Of a stretch of DNA of 64,000 nt, positions 22,385-35,250 are shown piece after piece; position 1 is the stretch's first letter; each line of letters begins with the position of its first letter. This DNA comes from Armigeres subalbatus. Taxonomy: Eukaryota > Arthropoda > Insecta > Diptera > Culicidae. The notes beneath the pieces are model-generated. The model did not search any database. It had not been told where the DNA came from and saw nothing but the letters and a program-made list of their open reading frames with translations. The stretch covers positions 143,766,652-143,830,651 of the forward strand of contig NC_085139.1 in NCBI RefSeq assembly GCF_024139115.2. The letters run 5' to 3'. A program made the translations under genes and the position numbers.

Positions 22385-25300
22385 GAAAAACATGTTTCCA
22401 AAAATATTTCAAGAATTTTGATGCCAGGGTGTCTTCTAAATAAGTTTGTGGCCACTAAAGGCCTTTGACTGTTGACTTTTCTGGTTGATATCCATCCTAT
22501 GGTTTCAACTTTATGAATAACCTGTTTCAGGAACAATTCCAAGAATTTTGATACCCATATTGCCTGGGTTCATTTTTAATGAGTTTTTGGCCACTACTGG
22601 CCTTCCGGGAACTTGATCCAGAATGACCGTCCCGGTTGATATCCATCCATAGTCTCAACTGCATGAAAAACATGTTTCCGGAAAAACTCCAAGAATTTTG
22701 ATACTAATATTGCCAGGGTTTATTCTAAATGAGTTATTGGCCACTACTGGCCTTCCGGGAACTTGTTCCAGAATGACCGATCCGGTTGATATCGATCCTA
22801 TGGTCTCAACTACATGGAAAACATGTTTCCGGAACAATTCCAAGAATATTGATACCCATATTGCCAGGGTTTCAACCAAATGAATTAATGGTCACTTTAG
22901 GTCCTCCCCTCCGGGAACCTGTTCCAGAATGACCGTTCCGGGTCATATCCAATCTATGGTCTCAAGTACATGGAAAACATGTTCCCGAAACAATTTCAAG
23001 AATTTTGATACCCATATTGCCAGAGTTTATTCTAAATGAGTTTTTGGCCACTACGGGCTCTCCGGGAACCTGTTCCAGAACAACCGTTCCGGTTCATATC
23101 CATCCTATGGTCTCAACTACATGGAAAACATATTTCCGGAACAATTCCAAGAATTTTGATACCCATATTGCTAGGGTTTATTCTAAATAAGTTTTTGGCC
23201 ACTACGGGCCCTCCGGGAACCTGTTCCAAAATGACCGTTCCGGTTCATATCCATCCTATGGTCTCAACTACATGGATATTATGTTTCCGAAACAATTCCA
23301 AGAATATTGATACCCATATTGCTAGGGTTTATTCTAAATAAGTTTTTGGCCACTACGGGCCCTCCGGGAACCTGTTCCAAAATGACCGTTCCGGTTCATA
23401 TCCATCCTATGGTCTCAACTACATGGAAATTATGTTTCCGGAACAATTCCAAGAATTTTGATACCCATATTGCCAGAGTTTATTCTAAATGAGTTTTTGG
23501 CCACTACGGGCCCTCCGGGAACCTGTTCCAAAATGACCGTTCCGGTTCATATCCATCCTATGGTCTCAACTACATGGAAATTATGTTTCCGGAACAATTC
23601 CAAGAATTTTGATACCCATATTGCCAGAGTTTATTCTAAATGAGTTTTTGGCCACTACGGGCCCTCCGGGAACCTGTTCCAAAATGACCGTTCCGGTTCA
23701 TATCCATCCTATGGTCTCAACTACATGGAAATTATGTTTCCGGAACAATTCCAAGAATTTTGATACCCATATTGCTAGGGTTTATTCTAAATAAGTTTTT
23801 GGCCACTACGGGCCCTCCGGGAACCTGTTCCAAAATGACCGTTCCGGTTCATATCCATCCTATGGTCTCAACTACATGGATATTATGTTTCCGAAACAAT
23901 TCCAAGAATATTGATACCCATATTGCTAGGGTTTATTCTTAATAAGTTTTTGGCCACTACGGCCCTCCGGGAACCTGTTCCAAAATGACCGTTCCGGTTC
24001 ATATCCATCCTATGGTCTCAACTACATGGAAATTATGTTTCCGGAACAATTCCAAGAATTTTGATACCCATATTGCCAGAGTTTATTCTAAATGAGTTTT
24101 TGGCCACTACGGGCCCTCCGGGAACCTGTTCCAAAATGACCGTTCCGGTTCATATCCATCCTATGGTCTCAACTACATGGAAATTATGTTTCCGGAACAA
24201 TTCCAAGAATTTTGATACCCATATTGCCAGAGTTTATTCTAAATGAGTTTTGGCCATTACGGGCCCTCCGGGAACCTGTTCCAAAATGACCGTTCCGGTT
24301 CATATCCATCCTATGGTCTCAACTTCATGGATATTATGTTTGGAAACAATTCCAAGAATATTGATACCCATATTGCTAGGGTTTATTCTAAATAAGTTTT
24401 TGGCCACTACGGGCCCTCCGGGAACCTGTTCCAAAATGACCGTTCCGGTTCATATCCATCCTATGGTCTCAACTACATGGAAATTATGTTTCCGGAACAA
24501 TTCCAAGAATTTTGATACCCATATTGCCAGAGTTTATTCTAAATGAGTTTTTGGCCACTACGGGCCCTCCGGGAACCTGTTCCAAAATGACCGTTCCGGT
24601 TCATATCCATCCTATGGTCTCAACTACATGGAAATTATGTTTCCGGAACAATTCCAAGAATTTTGATACCCATATTGCCAGAGTTTATTCTAAATGAGTT
24701 TTTGGCCACTACGGGCCCTCCGGGAACCTGTTCCAAAATGACCGTTCCGGTTCATATCCATCCTATGGTCTCAACTACATGGAAATTATGTTTCCGGAAC
24801 AATTCCAAGAATTTTGATACCCATATTGCCAGAGTTTATTCTAAATGAGTTTTTGGCCACTACGGGCCCTCCGGGAACCTGTTCCAAAATGACCGTTCCG
24901 GTTCATATCCATCCTATGGTCTCAACTACATGGAAATTATGTTTCCGGAACAATTCCAAGAATTTTGATACCCATATTGCCAGAGTTTATTCTAAATGAG
25001 TTTTTGGCCACTACGGGCTCTCCGGGAACCTGTTCCAGAACAACCGTTCCGGTTCATATCCATCCTATGCTATCAACTACATGGAAAACATGTTTCCGGA
25101 ACAATTCCAAGAATATTGATACCCATATTGCTAGGGTTTATTCTAAATAAGTTTTTGGCCACTACGGGCCCTCCGGGAACCTGTTCCAAAATGACCGTTC
25201 CGGTTCATATCCATCCTATGGTCTCAACTACATGGAAATTATGTTTCCGGAACAATTCCAAGAATTTTGATACCCATATTGCCAGAGTTTATTCTAAATG

Positions 25301-28300
25301 AGTTTTTGGCCACTACGGGCTCTCCGGGAACCTGTTCCAGAACAACCGTTCCGGTTCATATCCATCCTATGCTATCAACTACATGGAAAACATGTTTCCG
25401 GAACAATTCCAAGAATTTTGATACCCATATTGCTAGGGTTTATTCTAAATGAGTTTTTGGCCACTACGGGCCCTCCGGGAACCTGTTCCAGAATGACCGT
25501 TCCGGTTCATATCCATCCTATGGTCTCAACTACATGGAAAATATGTTTCCGGAACAATTCCAAGAATTTTGATACCCATATTGCCAGGGTTTCTACCAAA
25601 TGAATTAATGGTCACTTTAGGTCCTCCCCTCCGGGAACCTGTTCCAGAATGACCGTTCCGGGTCATATCCAATCTATGGTCTCAAGTACATGGAAAACAT
25701 GTTTCCGGAACAATTCCAAAAAATGGGATACCCATATTGCCAGGGTTTATTCTAAATGAGTGTTTGGCCCTACGAACCCTCGGAGAACCTATTCCAGAAT
25801 GACCGTTCCGGTTGATATCCATCCTATGGTCTTACCTACATGGAAAGTATGTTTCCAGAACAATTCCAAGAATTTTGATACCCATATTGCCAGAGTTTAT
25901 TCTAAATGAGTTTTTGGCCACTACGGGCCCTCCGGGAACCTGTTCCAGAACAACCGTTCAGGTTCATATCCATCCTATGCTCTCAACTACATGGAAAACA
26001 TGTTTCCGGAACAATTCCAAGAATTTTGATACCCATATTGCTAGGGTTTATTCTAAATGAGTTTTTGGCCACTACGGGCCCTCCGGGAACCTGTTCCAGA
26101 ACAACCGTTCCGGTTCATATCCATCCTATGGTCTCAACTACATGGAAAATATGTTTCCGGAACAATTCCAAGAATTTTGATGCCCATATTGCTAGGGTTT
26201 ATTCTAAATGAGTGTTTGGCCCCTACGGGCCTCCGGGAACCTGTTCCAAAATGACCGTTCCGGTTCATATCCATCCTATGGTCTCAACTACATGAAAATT
26301 ATGTTTCCGGAACAATTCCAAGAATTTTGATACCCATATTGCTAGGGTTTATTCTAAATGAGTTTTTGGCCACTACGGGCTCTCCGGGAACCTGTTCCAG
26401 AACAACCGTTCCGGTTCATATCCATCCTATGCTATCAACTACATGGAAAACATGTTTCCGGAACAATTCCAAGAATTTTGATACCCATATTGCTAGGGTT
26501 TATTCTAAATGAGTTTTTGGCCACTACGGGCCCTCCGGGAACCTGTTCCAGAACAACCGTTCCGGTTCATATCCATCCTATGGTCTCAACTACATGGAAA
26601 ACATATTTCCGGAACAATCCCAAGAATTTTGATACCCATATTGCTAGGGTTTATTCTAAATAAGTTTTTGGCCACTACGGGCCCTCCGGGAACCTGTTCC
26701 AAAATGACCGTTCCGGTTCATATCCATCCTATGGTCTCAACTACATGGAAATTATGTTTCCGGAACAATTCCAAGAATTTTGATACCCATATTGCCAGAG
26801 TTTATTCTAAATGAGTTTTTGGCCACTACGGGCCCTCCGGGAACCTGTTCCAAAATGACCGTTCCGGTTCATATCCATCCTATGGTCTCAACTACATGGA
26901 AATTATGTTTCCGGAACAATTCCAAGAATTTTGATACCCATATTGCTAGGGTTTATTCTAAATAAGTTTTTGGCCACTACGGGCCCTCCGGGAACCTGTT
27001 CCAAAATGACCGTTCCGGTTCATATCCATCCTATGGTCTCAACTACATGGAAATTATGTTTCCGGAACAATTCCAAGAATTTTGATACCCATATTGCTAG
27101 GGTTTATTCTAAATAAGTTTTGGCCACTACGGGCCCTCCGGGAACCTGTTCCAGAATGACCGTTCCGGTTCATATCCATCCTATGGTCTCAACTACATGG
27201 AAATTATGTTTCCGGAACAATTCCAAGAATTTTGATACCCATATTGCTAGGGTTTATTCTAAATAAGTTTTTGGCCACTACGGGCCCTCCGGGAACCTGT
27301 TCCAAAATGACCGTTCCGGTTCATATCCATCCTATGGTCTCAACTACATGGAAATTATGTTTCCGGAACAATTCCAAGAATTTTGATACCCATATTGCTA
27401 GGGTTTATTCTAAATAAGTTTTGGCCACTACGGGCCCTCCGGGAACCTGTTCCAAAATGACCGTTCCGGTTCATATCCATCCTATGGTCTCAACTACATG
27501 GAAATTATGTTTCCGGAACAATTCCAAGAATTTTGATACCCATATTGCTAGGGTTTATTCTAAATAAGTTTTTGGCCACTACGGGCCCTCCGGGAACCTG
27601 TTCCAAAATGACCGTTCCGGTTCATATCCATCCTATGGTCTCAACTACATGGAAATTATGTTTCCGGAACAATTCCAAGAATTTTGATACCCATATTGCT
27701 AGGGTTTATTCTAAATAAGTTTTTGGCCACTACGGGCCCTCCGGGAACCTGTTCCAAAATGACCGTTCCGGTTCATATCCATCCTCTGGTCTCAACTACA
27801 TGGATATTATGTTTCCGAAACAATTCCAAGAATATTGATACCCATATTGCTAGGGTTTATTCTTAATAAGTTTTTGGCCACTACGGGCCCTCCGGGAACC
27901 TGTTCCAAAATGACCGTTCCGGTTCATATCCATCCTATGGTCTCAACTACATGGAAATTATGTTTCCGGAACAATTCCAAGAATTTTGATACCCATATTG
28001 CCAGAGTTTATTCTAAATGAGTTTTTGGCCACTACGGGCCCTCCGGGAACCTGTTCCAAAATGACCGTTCCGGTTCATATCCATCCTATGGTCTCAACTA
28101 CATGGAAATTATGTTTCCGGAACAATTCCAAGAATTTTGATACCCATATTGCTAGGGTTTATTCTAAATAAGTTTTTGGCCACTACGGGCCCTCCGGGAA
28201 CCTGTTCCAAAATGACCGTTCCGGTTCATATCCATCCTATGGTCTCAACTACATGGATATTATGTTTCCGAAACAATTCCAAGAATATTGATACCCATAT

Positions 28301-29230
28301 TGCTAGGGTTTATTCTAAATAAGTTTTTGGCCACTACGGGCCCTCCGGGAACCTGTTCCAAAATGACCGTTCCGGTTCATATCCATCCTATGGTCTCAAC
28401 TACATGGAAATTATGTTTCCGGAACAATTCCAAGAATTTTGATACCCATATTGCCAGAGTTTATTCTAAATGAGTTTTTGGCCACTACGGGCCCTCCGGG
28501 AACCTGTTCCAAAATGACCGTTCCGGTTCATATCCATCCTATGGTCTCAACTACATGGATATTATGTTTCCGAAACAATTCCAAGAATATTGATACCCAT
28601 ATTGCTAGGGTTTATTCTAAATAAGTTTTTGGCCACTACGGGCCCTCCGGGAACCTGTTCCAAAATGACCGTTCCGGTTCATATCCATCCTATGGTCTCA
28701 ACTACATGGAAATTATGTTTCCGGAACAATTCCAAGAATTTTGATACCCATATTGCCAGAGTTTATTCTAAATGAGTTTTTGGCCACTACGGGCTCTCCG
28801 GGAACCTGTTCCAGAACAACCGTTCCGGTTCATATCCATCCTATGCTATCAACTACATGGAAAACATGTTTCCGGAACAATTCCAAGAATTTTGATACCC
28901 ATATTGCTAGGGTTTATTCTAAATGAGTTTTTGGCCACTACGGGCCCTCCGGGAACCTGTTCCAGAATGACCGTTCCGGTTCATATCCATCCTATGGTCT
29001 CAACTACATGGAAAATATGTTTCCGGAACAATTCCAAGAATGTTGATGCCCATATAGCTAGGGTTTATTCTAAATGAGTTTTTGGCCACTACGGGCCCTT
29101 CGGGCCCTCCAGGAACCTGTTCCAGAATGACCATTCCGGTTCATATCCATCCTATTGTCTCAACTACATGAAAAACATGTTCCCGAAACAATTTCAAGAA
29201 TTTTGATACCCATATTGCCAGGAATCAATT
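22385..29230 (+). repeat. 151-bp satellite array, about 45 tandem copies
   Basis: The unit contains TTGATACCCATATTGC, TTTTTGGCCACTACGGGCCC, TCCGGGAACCTGTTCC and GGTTCATATCCATCCTATGG, and recurs every 151 bp. Edge copies (22385-22990 and 29090-29230) are more divergent than the centre. Variants form recognisable classes: CCAGAGTTTATTCTAAATGAG versus CTAGGGTTTATTCTAAATAAG (each given here up to 21 bases of a longer unit), an AACAACCGTTCC class, and a GGATATTATG class. Some copies lack one T in the TTTTTGG run. Open frames of about 61 or 101 codons repeat with the unit and are by-products of periodicity. No promoter or coding role is evident. Confidence 0.97.
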
Positions 29231-29781
29231 TGCGGCCACTATAGGGCCCACGGGAACCTATTCCGGGATGTCCGTTCCGAGTCCATATGATCACGTGGTC
29301 CTAATACGTTGGGAAGTCATAATCCTCGAATTTTCTGCGAAACTGGTAACTCAGGGTACAAGAAATCATCATTTGGATTCTATAAGATCAACTTCTCCAT
29401 TTTTGAGACATGGTCTAGCAAATCCGGAACTCCGGTAATCAGGTAATCCGGATCGGTCCTATGTGACATGGATCGGATAGAGGATGATTTTCTTGATCCA
29501 TAGCAAACGGAGTCGTCCAAATCGGTTGAAAACTGACGAAGTTATGGTCATACCAAAACGTGGGTACCCGTACCCTGTCGGTACGTTACGGGGTAAAAAT
29601 ATTCAGTAGCCCCTCCCCAAGCCCCCCCTTACTGGATTTTCATTTTCGTACCACCCAAACCTTAATTTTGCCGAGTTTGAAGATGTCACGGAGTTTCTAT
29701 TTCCTGCGATGTTTAGAACCCTAGAAAAATTTCACATGAAAACGAAAAAGGTACTCGGGTACCCTGTCGGTAACAAAAGGG
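29231..29781. repeat. Right arm of the giant element
   Basis: The last satellite unit grades into non-amplified sequence that is inverted relative to 21280-21600. Motifs include CCGGATCGG near 29448, TGGGTACCCGTACCCTGTCGG at 29562-29582 and a terminal GGTACTCGGGTACCCTGTCGG at 29752. The first homologous block shows that the satellite unit derives from the inner part of the terminal arm. Confidence 0.8.
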
Positions 29782-29785
29782 TTAA

Positions 29786-31246
29786 GAGAAAGTTGATCTG
29801 AGACGAATATTCATCACAATACAAAACACAATCGCTTGGCAACGCCAGACAGATCGTCGGTCGGTGTAATTGATTTATTCATAGATGACGGTTGAAAATT
29901 TCTTTATTATGGTGGTGTGGTGCTCATCGGTTTGGCTATTGTCGGTGAAAATTAAAATTTTCTTGCAACGTTTGGTTTTGTTGCTATTAGTGATTAAAAA
30001 TGTGCGTTATTGAAAATAATTCGATTTTTAAAACCAAAATTTGTTAGTCTGAGTCAATGTTTATTCATATGTATTTCAAAGCAAAATCCCTTAACGATTT
30101 CAGACAGTTCGATCGAAACAATGCCGTCGGTAGCGGAATCAGAACCGTGTCGGAGAGAACGCGCTACATTCGCATGGTGACTGAACAAAATTTGGATGTG
30201 TGTGTGTGTGTGTACAAACTAACCCCCACTGTCTGGCAGTGATTGTATGGAAGAAAGCTGTCTGTCGAAACAGTCAGATTTAATCCGGGAGTTAGAAAGT
30301 GTTAGCTCTACTGCAGCTCCAGTGACCCATTTCAGAGTGCCTGGTATTTCATGTCCACTCCGAGGTCACTATCACTAACAGTAAGCCCCGCCTGGTTATG
30401 CCACCGTTTATCAGATGGATAAAGATGTCATAATCAAACTTCCGGATTCAAAATAATTTATTTTGAATCTAGCGTGCATATAGTTCAAAGCATTATATTT
30501 GTATTGTTGAATAGATTTTTCTTACCATTTTAATGTTCCTTACATTTACTAATAATTATTCTCGTTTCACCCATTCATCACTCCGGTTAATTCCATCCAC
30601 TAATCCTTGGTTAATTTTCTTTTGGAAAGTTCTATATATACTGAAATGAAGTCTTCTGATGCAAAGAGCACACATGTCGCCTTGAACCTCTATTTCAGAA
30701 CGCTGGTTTTGTCGCGTTCTGGAAAGTTGAACGTCGTTAGATAAAAAAGGAAAGTAGAACCAGCGGATCATAAAGCCACTATCATCTTCCACGATAGATA
30801 GTAGAAACAAAATTTGGATGTCGTCCGAAAACAAATTTCTGCAGCTATCAGCTGCAGATGGCCACCAATACTGACGCCATCGAATTTTCTTCAGTCACCG
30901 TACGAATAAATTCATTGAAGTGTCTTTTTCGACACATACTTGAGAATCTTCTATCGACGGAAACATTCTGGCGTCGTCAAGCAATCATGTTTTGCACTTT
31001 GAAGAAAATAATCTCGGAACAACCCTCTGCTATGAATACATTTTCGGAGGCATTCTCCATAGTGAATACATTTTCGAGGGCAAACATCTGACGACAGCCG
31101 TCGTTAGGACCTATACTGACGCAATCGATTTTCCTTTAGTCATCATACGAATAAGTTTATTGCATCGTCTCATTCGGACCTGTTTTCCGCATGAGATTCT
31201 GCTACCAATGGCAGCTGCTGGACCGCCACCATGATTCCGCTACCGA
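29786..31246. other. Unassigned stretch with a GT microsatellite
   Basis: No gene is recognised. (GT)n occurs at 30197-30213. Bases 30840-31240 hold two degenerate copies of a repeat with CCAATACTGACGCCATCGAA / CTATACTGACGCAATCGATT. Short frames here are not supported. Confidence 0.4.
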
Positions 31247-31258
31247 CGCCAAGCGATT

Positions 31259-33008
31259 CTTCTTATTGGCATTACATCCCCACACTGGGACAAAGCCGCC
31301 TCGCAGCTTAGTGTTCATTAAGCACTTCCACAGTTATTAACCTTCTGTCTGTGCTCAAAAAAACTTACGTTGTCTGTGCTCTGGGGTCATATTGACCCCA
31401 AATTGAAATTGCTATAACTTTTTTAATATTTGGCCTATTATGGATTTTTGGTGCTGTTTCGAAAGATAATTTAATCATCTTTCAGGTCGTAGCCAAAGAT
31501 TGAATATTGGTGGGCGGGTACATCGCGGGGAGGGGTTTTAGTGAACAAGGGTACAAAAACAGTGATTTTTCATGATTGTTTTACTTATATCCGAAAATCT
31601 TATCTTAATCTAATTTTGAACTGCACCTTTTTTAAAAAGGTTATGCAGGAAGGTGTGTGCTTCGGCATGAGGTGTTGCTAGGTTAAGAACTTGGCCGCCA
31701 GGTGGTGGTATATTTGAATTCATTATTTTAGACTACTCAAGATATTCCGATATATAGAATTCTCTCAGTGTAAATATTCTTATAGCACAAATTTAAAATT
31801 TGTTAAAATGCCGACTTGATCAAAGGTCGTCTAGTGGGAATGGACTGTCTTGTGACGGAAGTTGGAAATTTTACAAATAGGCGGCAAACTGGCTGATCTT
31901 TGGTTACGCATGTAGACCCAAAGGCCTTAATTCCAGGGTTTTCTTGGATGACCTAAAACATATTCTGTGAACACATTATATTATTTGCAGCATGGCTGGA
32001 GCAGGTTGAATACAAAGAAAACTTTTGATGAACTCTACCACAACATTCATGTTTGTCAAAAATGCTACAAACCAAAATACATCAGATCTCACATGGAACA
32101 ATATACTCAAATATAACAGCTCACTAGCGCCGCGTCTTGGAATTGTATTGAGCACCGCTTTGTAGTCTTGGACATCCTGAACAATGTTGCCGAATACAAC
32201 TTGGGTGTAGGTATGAGAGATTTCAAGCTAAAGCGATATTTCAAACATGCAAGAATATTGCAAGTACACTAGCGCCGCCTATTTGTAAATTTCCTTATTA
32301 TTTATTCCGTCCCATGATAGTCCATTTCTACCAGACGAACTTTGTTAAAGACGTCATCTTTAAAAAAAATCAAATTTGTGCGATAAGAATATTTACAATG
32401 AGGAAAATTCCATATATCGGAATTACTTGAGTAGTCTAAAATAATGAATTAAAATATATTACCACCTAGCAATCAAGCTCTAAACTAATCAATGCCTCAT
32501 GTCAAAGCACACGCCTTCCTGTACAACCTTTTTGAAAAGGTGCAGTTCAAAATGGGTAGGATATTCAGATATAAGTAAAATAAGCATAAAAAACCACTGT
32601 TTTTGTATCCTTTTTTACGAAAACCCCTCCCCGCGATGTACCCGCCCACCCATAGTCAATCTTTGGTAACGACCTGAAAGATGATTAAATTATCTTTCGA
32701 AATCAATTGAAATCAATTTGGGGTCAATTTGACCCCAGAGCACAGACAACGTAAGTTTTTTGAAAAAAGTACACTGTAGCGTATATTTTCAAGATTTTTC
32801 AAGCGAATTTGCACCTAGGAGACAGATCTCGGCGAGTTTTATCAAACTGCTAAAAATTAGGAAAATCGGATGAAAACTAAAAAAATGGCAGCCACTCAAA
32901 ATGGCCTGGGGTCATATTGACCCCAGAGCACAGACAAAAGGTTAACTGCGGGATTTCTAAGCCATGTTACCATTTTTGCATTCGTATATCATGAGGCTAA
33001 CATGATGC
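31259..33008 (-). mobile_element. Feilai-type SINE (5'-truncated) split by a TTAA element
   Basis: The 12-bp duplication CGCCAAGCGATT flanks the locus (31247-31258 and 33009-33020). Bases 31259-31340 and 32942-33008 together match the body of the Feilai copy at 16793-17075, including CCACACTGGGACAAAGCCGC and TTCGTATATCATGAGGCTAA. The tRNA-like head is missing, so the copy was 5'-truncated on insertion. The interruption falls exactly at TTAA within TTATTAACTGC. Confidence 0.9.
31341..32941. mobile_element. 1.6-kb TTAA-flanked fold-back element
   Basis: Ends CCTTCTGTCTGTGCTC and GAGCACAGACAAAAGG are 16-bp inverted repeats (one mismatch), with TTAA on both sides (31337-31340 and 32942-32945). 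The empty site is known because it lies inside a Feilai SINE. The left arm (about 31350-31890) and right arm (about 32265-32765) are long imperfect inverted repeats sharing TTGTCTGTGCTCTGGGGTCA, ATTTTAGACTACTCAAG or its complement, and GCGATGTACCCGCCCACC or its complement. The terminal motif is duplicated at the right end by a 180-bp segment. There is no coding capacity; a piggyBac-type transposase in trans is inferred. Confidence 0.88.
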
Positions 33009-33020
33009 CGCCAAGCGATT

Positions 33021-34560
33021 ATGTTTTGGAGAAATTTCATTTAAAATAAACTTTTACTTGTAACTCTTCTCAACAATACGCATTTTCAATCACTGACAGC
33101 ACATAACCGAACACATAGTCATGCGAAAAAAAATACTAAAAAATTTGCAATTCATCAACGGTTGCACTTTGGAAAAATCATTTCAACTTTACCTACTTTC
33201 CAAATATAATAATGGTCCTGAAAAAAACCGATTTATTCCACTTATGTGCCTCACTAACAGCAACTACTAGACCGCGTGACCGTCATCCGATGATCCGACG
33301 CTACGGACTCCGTTGATTGCCAAATCCGCCGAAGATGTTGATTAGAACACGAATGTAATTGATGTGCTGGTGCTGCCACGACCGCTACCACTACCTCAGG
33401 GAAAATTATGCTGCACCAACACCGCTGCGACAGCCGTATTGGTTGGGATCGCTTCTGGACGCCCTGGATCGCTCTCATTGAAATCCTCAGTGAAAATGAC
33501 GCGCGCACCTTTCGCTTTCTATCTGATGATGATGGAAACAAATAACATTTTCAATAGTTCAACGTTGATAATCAATGGATAGGGTTTCTTACCCCATTCC
33601 CGGCCTAACATGCGTACGACTGCATTATTTAATTGATATTTATGACATGAAAGTAACTTTTTCTGAATTTTGAGGGCTGTATAATATTGCAATGGGGTTT
33701 ACTTCTGCTTAAAACATAGCTATTCGTGCTAAATATCGTTCAAAAAAGCTTTTATTTCATTTAAAATAACGAGGTGCAGCACTCATTTCAGTCATAGCGA
33801 TTTGCCATTCAGGCACACGTAAAACCAGTTCCCGGCCTAAACAAAATTTTTCTCGATCTCTCAACATTTTACTCTCATTCTCTCTCGGGACGGTAGAAAA
33901 TAAGACGAAAACAAAAATAACCACGTTCCACGACAACAAGATGCCAGATGGTATTATTCATAATAATTTTTATTTGGTTGAGAAGATATATTTACTCATC
34001 AAAATTTCTTCCAAACACTTAAAAACAATATTCTTTTCACCTTTTGGAATCTAGAGAATTATAAATAACATGATAGCGTCAACGTATTAGACAGTTTTCC
34101 TGTTAACGATAAAGGATCATTTTCATACTCCTGGCCTTTTAGCAGCACGGAGCGGCTAGAAGTTCTTGGGCCGAGGTGATTTTTTGTTCGGTTTGAGAAT
34201 ACATTTTGAAATGTATTCTCATATGTTTAAATAAGTTCTAGTGAAACGAACTAATAGGAAGAATTGAAGTGCGTGTGTTTAGAATTATGGTGTGGTGATT
34301 AGCAACTTAAAGCAATGGTTGTATCGAGCACTGTGACGATTTTCAGGTAGGTGTTTATTTGATGATACCGTTTTGTAAAAGTGGGCTATGTCTATTGATG
34401 ATGATGACACCACACTTGCCACAGGCTCGGGGAATACTCACAAGAGTGTCCTGTTGTTTTCTTTTGATAAATTACCAATCAACTTTTTTTGAGCTCGATT
34501 GCAACTTGTTGCGAGTAAATAGGTTGAATATAATTAAGTGAGTTTTGAAACTATTTTTAG
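33021..34560. other. Unassigned stretch
   Basis: Overlapping open frames on both strands at 33254-33582 are compositionally driven and unrecognised. No transposon ends were found. Confidence 0.35.
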
Positions 34561-34564
34561 GCAT

Positions 34565-35250
34565 AAAAATGTATTTTGATCATAATTTCTGAGCCCATTG
34601 TCCAAGCTGGCCAATTTTTAATAGGAAACAATGGGACAAAATTACCCATCGAATAAAAATTGCAAACAATGTATTTGGACCATAGCTCCTGAGAGCCCAT
34701 AGTCCAAGCTGGTCAATTTTCAAGAGAAACAACTTGTTGCGGGTTAATCGGTTGAATACAAGTGCCTGAAAAATGAGTGAGTTTGGAAAAAAGTATTTTG
34801 GCCATAACTTCTGAGCCCATAGTCCGCCGATTTCCAATAGGAAACAATGGAGCAGGGTTTTACGTCGAATTCAACTTGTTGCGAGCAAATCGGTTAAGGA
34901 TAAGTGCTTAAAAATGGGCAAGGCTTTTTTACTCGTTTCTTGTGTAAAAAAGTATTTTGACCATAGAGCCCATGGTCCGATCCAGCCAATTTTCTATAGG
35001 AAACAATGGGATAGGGTTCTGCGTTGAATGCAACTTGTTGCGAGCAAATCGGTTAAGGGTGGTGCCTGAAAAATGGGCTAGACTTTTTTCGAATTTTTGC
35101 GCACATACACACACATACACACACAGACATCACCTCGATTTGTCGAGCTAAGTCGATCGGTATATAACACTATGGGTCTCCGAGCCTCCTATAAAAAGTT
35201 TGTTTTTGGAGTGAACATATAGTCTTTACGTGTACTTTGTATACGCGAAA
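34565..35250 (+). repeat. Degenerate tandem repeat with conserved 3' end (CTATAAAAAG motif)
   Basis: About four units begin near 34573, 34668, 34790 and 34950, sharing TTTTG(A/G)CCATA, CTGAGCCCATAGTCC, AGGAAACAATGGGA and CAACTTGTTGCGAGCAAATCGGTTAA in part. An (ACAC)n tract at 35103-35126 is followed by TCACCTCGATTTGTCGAGCT and TCTCCGAGCCTCCTATAAAA. I recall this 3' part as a very common mosquito dispersed repeat. A short relic occurs at 61050-61105. Confidence 0.7.

Larger units (their letters stand above)
21248..29781. mobile_element. Giant TTAA-flanked fold-back element containing a 151-bp satellite
   Basis: CCCTTTTGTTACCGA at 21248-21262 and its exact complement at 29767-29781 form 15-bp perfect terminal inverted repeats, and TTAA lies immediately outside both (21244-21247 and 29782-29785). 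A TTAA duplication and CC/GG ends are the signature of piggyBac-type elements. Inside each end a homologous inverted subterminal region follows, including a second copy of the ACCGACAGGGTACCC motif and CGGATTACCTGAT. The element is 8,534 bp but has no transposase; almost all of it is satellite. Known piggyBac MITEs are usually well under 2 kb, so the size is exceptional. It is inferred to be non-autonomous. Confidence 0.85.

Noticed and set aside
22698..29077. Dozens of 61- and 101-codon open frames of nearly identical sequence
   Set aside because: They recur with the 151-bp satellite period and each ends at the same point in the unit; they are by-products of the repeat, not a gene family.
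22385..29230. Regular spacing that might suggest a CRISPR-like array
   Set aside because: The whole 151-bp unit is repeated with no unique spacers, and the surroundings are eukaryotic transposons.
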